Of a stretch of 14,568 nucleotides of DNA, positions 14,084 through 14,568 are shown piece after piece. The DNA comes from CAWHOW01 sp050013795 (GTDB lineage: Bacteria > Bacteroidota > Bacteroidia > Bacteroidales > CG2-30-32-10): the NCBI GenBank assembly GCA_050013795.1, contig JBEKEO010000062.1:1-14568 (forward strand), written 5' to 3'. Under the pieces are notes generated by a model that saw only the letters and a program-made list of their open reading frames with translations, was not told the origin of the DNA and made no database searches. Position 1 is the first letter of the stretch; every line of letters starts with the position of its first letter. The position numbers and the translations under genes were made by a program.

Positions 14084-14568
14084 TTATTGCCTTGTAAAAG
14101 TATAAGTATATTGAGTACTTGTTGTTTCCGTCTGAGGAGATTGATCAGAGGTTGTTTGAGTGCTAACTTTAAAAATCATTTCTTTATGTTTTAACTCATC
14201 AATATTAAATGATCCATTAAACATTGAACCACTCCCATCCCATGAAAAAGTAACGACATCTCTATTCTTTGAATCACCAGCCCATTGCCAAGTGCCGCTG
14301 CCAGTGTAAGAATCGGGTGCTGGTGTGTATGTATATGATGCGACACCATGTTTACCAAGTGTCATTGAAAATGTATAAATAGAAGTACTAGTATTTGTCT
14401 GTGTTGTAAATCCTGTTATTGCAGTAGTTTTTATTGTTGTTTCTGTAGAGCCATCATATGTAATAGTTTTGCTAATATTAGTTGTAGTACCAGATACTGT
14501 AGTAATATCGCTTTCAGTTCCGGCAATACTGGTTAATTTCCAACTAGCCATTATTCTTCCATCTCTCG
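14084..14568 (-). CDS. Partial lipocalin-like protein, paralogue of the 182-aa lipoprotein
   Basis: The frame runs off the right edge, so the true start and any signal peptide are missing; the Met encoded at 14549-14551 is internal. Codons upstream of it read RDGRI, and the sequence RDGRIMASWKLTSIAG matches RDGRLCREWKLTNITG of the lipoprotein at 13396. Other shared points are a WxW-type strand (GTWQWAGDSKNRDVVTF), FNGSFNIDELKHKEMIFKV against LNGVFYIDCLKASKLILV, and an aromatic TFTRQ end. Between these the chain is very Thr/Ser-rich. It is most likely also an envelope lipoprotein, to judge from its paralogue. Confidence 0.8.
   Translation of the reverse strand, partial: RDGRIMASWKLTSIAGTESDITTVSGTTTNISKTITYDGSTETTIKTTAITGFTTQTNTSTSIYTFSMTLGKHGVASYTYTPAPDSYTGSGTWQWAGDSKNRDVVTFSWDGSGSMFNGSFNIDELKHKEMIFKVSTQTTSDQSPQTETTSTQYTYTFTRQ

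Overview
The window reads as a chromosomal piece of a member of the Bacteroidota. The evidence is direct: several gene starts have the phylum's TTTG / TAnnTTTG promoter instead of -35/-10 boxes and lack clear Shine-Dalgarno sequences; one protein has SBBP repeats plus a type IX secretion (Por) C-terminal sorting domain; there is a DUF4197 protein; and intergenic gaps carry CGCAAAG-type palindromic repeats familiar from this phylum. No rRNA, tRNA, CRISPR array, transposase or integrase is visible.

Layout. 1-290: a G30/C14 homopolymer block, a short dispersed repeat and a promoter. 296-1578 (+): an unrecognised 147-aa protein and a 251-aa protein with an N-terminal helical part and a fibronectin-III-like second half, closed by a strong terminator. 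1656-2033: a tandem array of about seventeen 21-bp units with no convincing gene. 2232-6960 (+): a near-perfect promoter drives a tight three-gene operon of secreted or envelope proteins. The first has SPOR, TPR, a conserved beta-rich domain and a hydrophobic PGxGQ-type segment; the second is its SPOR-less paralogue; the third has Cys/Trp-rich ends around a long Asn/Thr-rich middle with a collagen-like Gly-X-Y stretch. 7138-7551 (-): YjbQ-family protein. 7602-7706: a palindromic element sharing a 26-bp exact inverted match with the window start. 7864-8610 (+): methylthioadenosine phosphorylase. 8775-9503 (-): DUF4197 protein. 9607-11726 (+): a family 2 glycosyltransferase overlapping miaA. 11748-13944 (-): a probable lipoprotein followed by a seven-repeat SBBP protein exported by type IX secretion. 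14084-14568 (-): a paralogue of that lipoprotein, cut by the window end.

The housekeeping genes (yjbQ, mtnP, miaA) are ordinary. The parts that stand out are accessory: the SPOR/TPR/collagen-like operon, the lipoprotein plus SBBP pair, the 21-bp array, and three different classes of palindromic intergenic repeats. The three-gene operon looks like a small cell-envelope module: paralogous envelope proteins (one able to bind peptidoglycan through SPOR) made together with a large flexible secreted protein. I do not recognise this as a described system, and its function is not known from the sequence alone.
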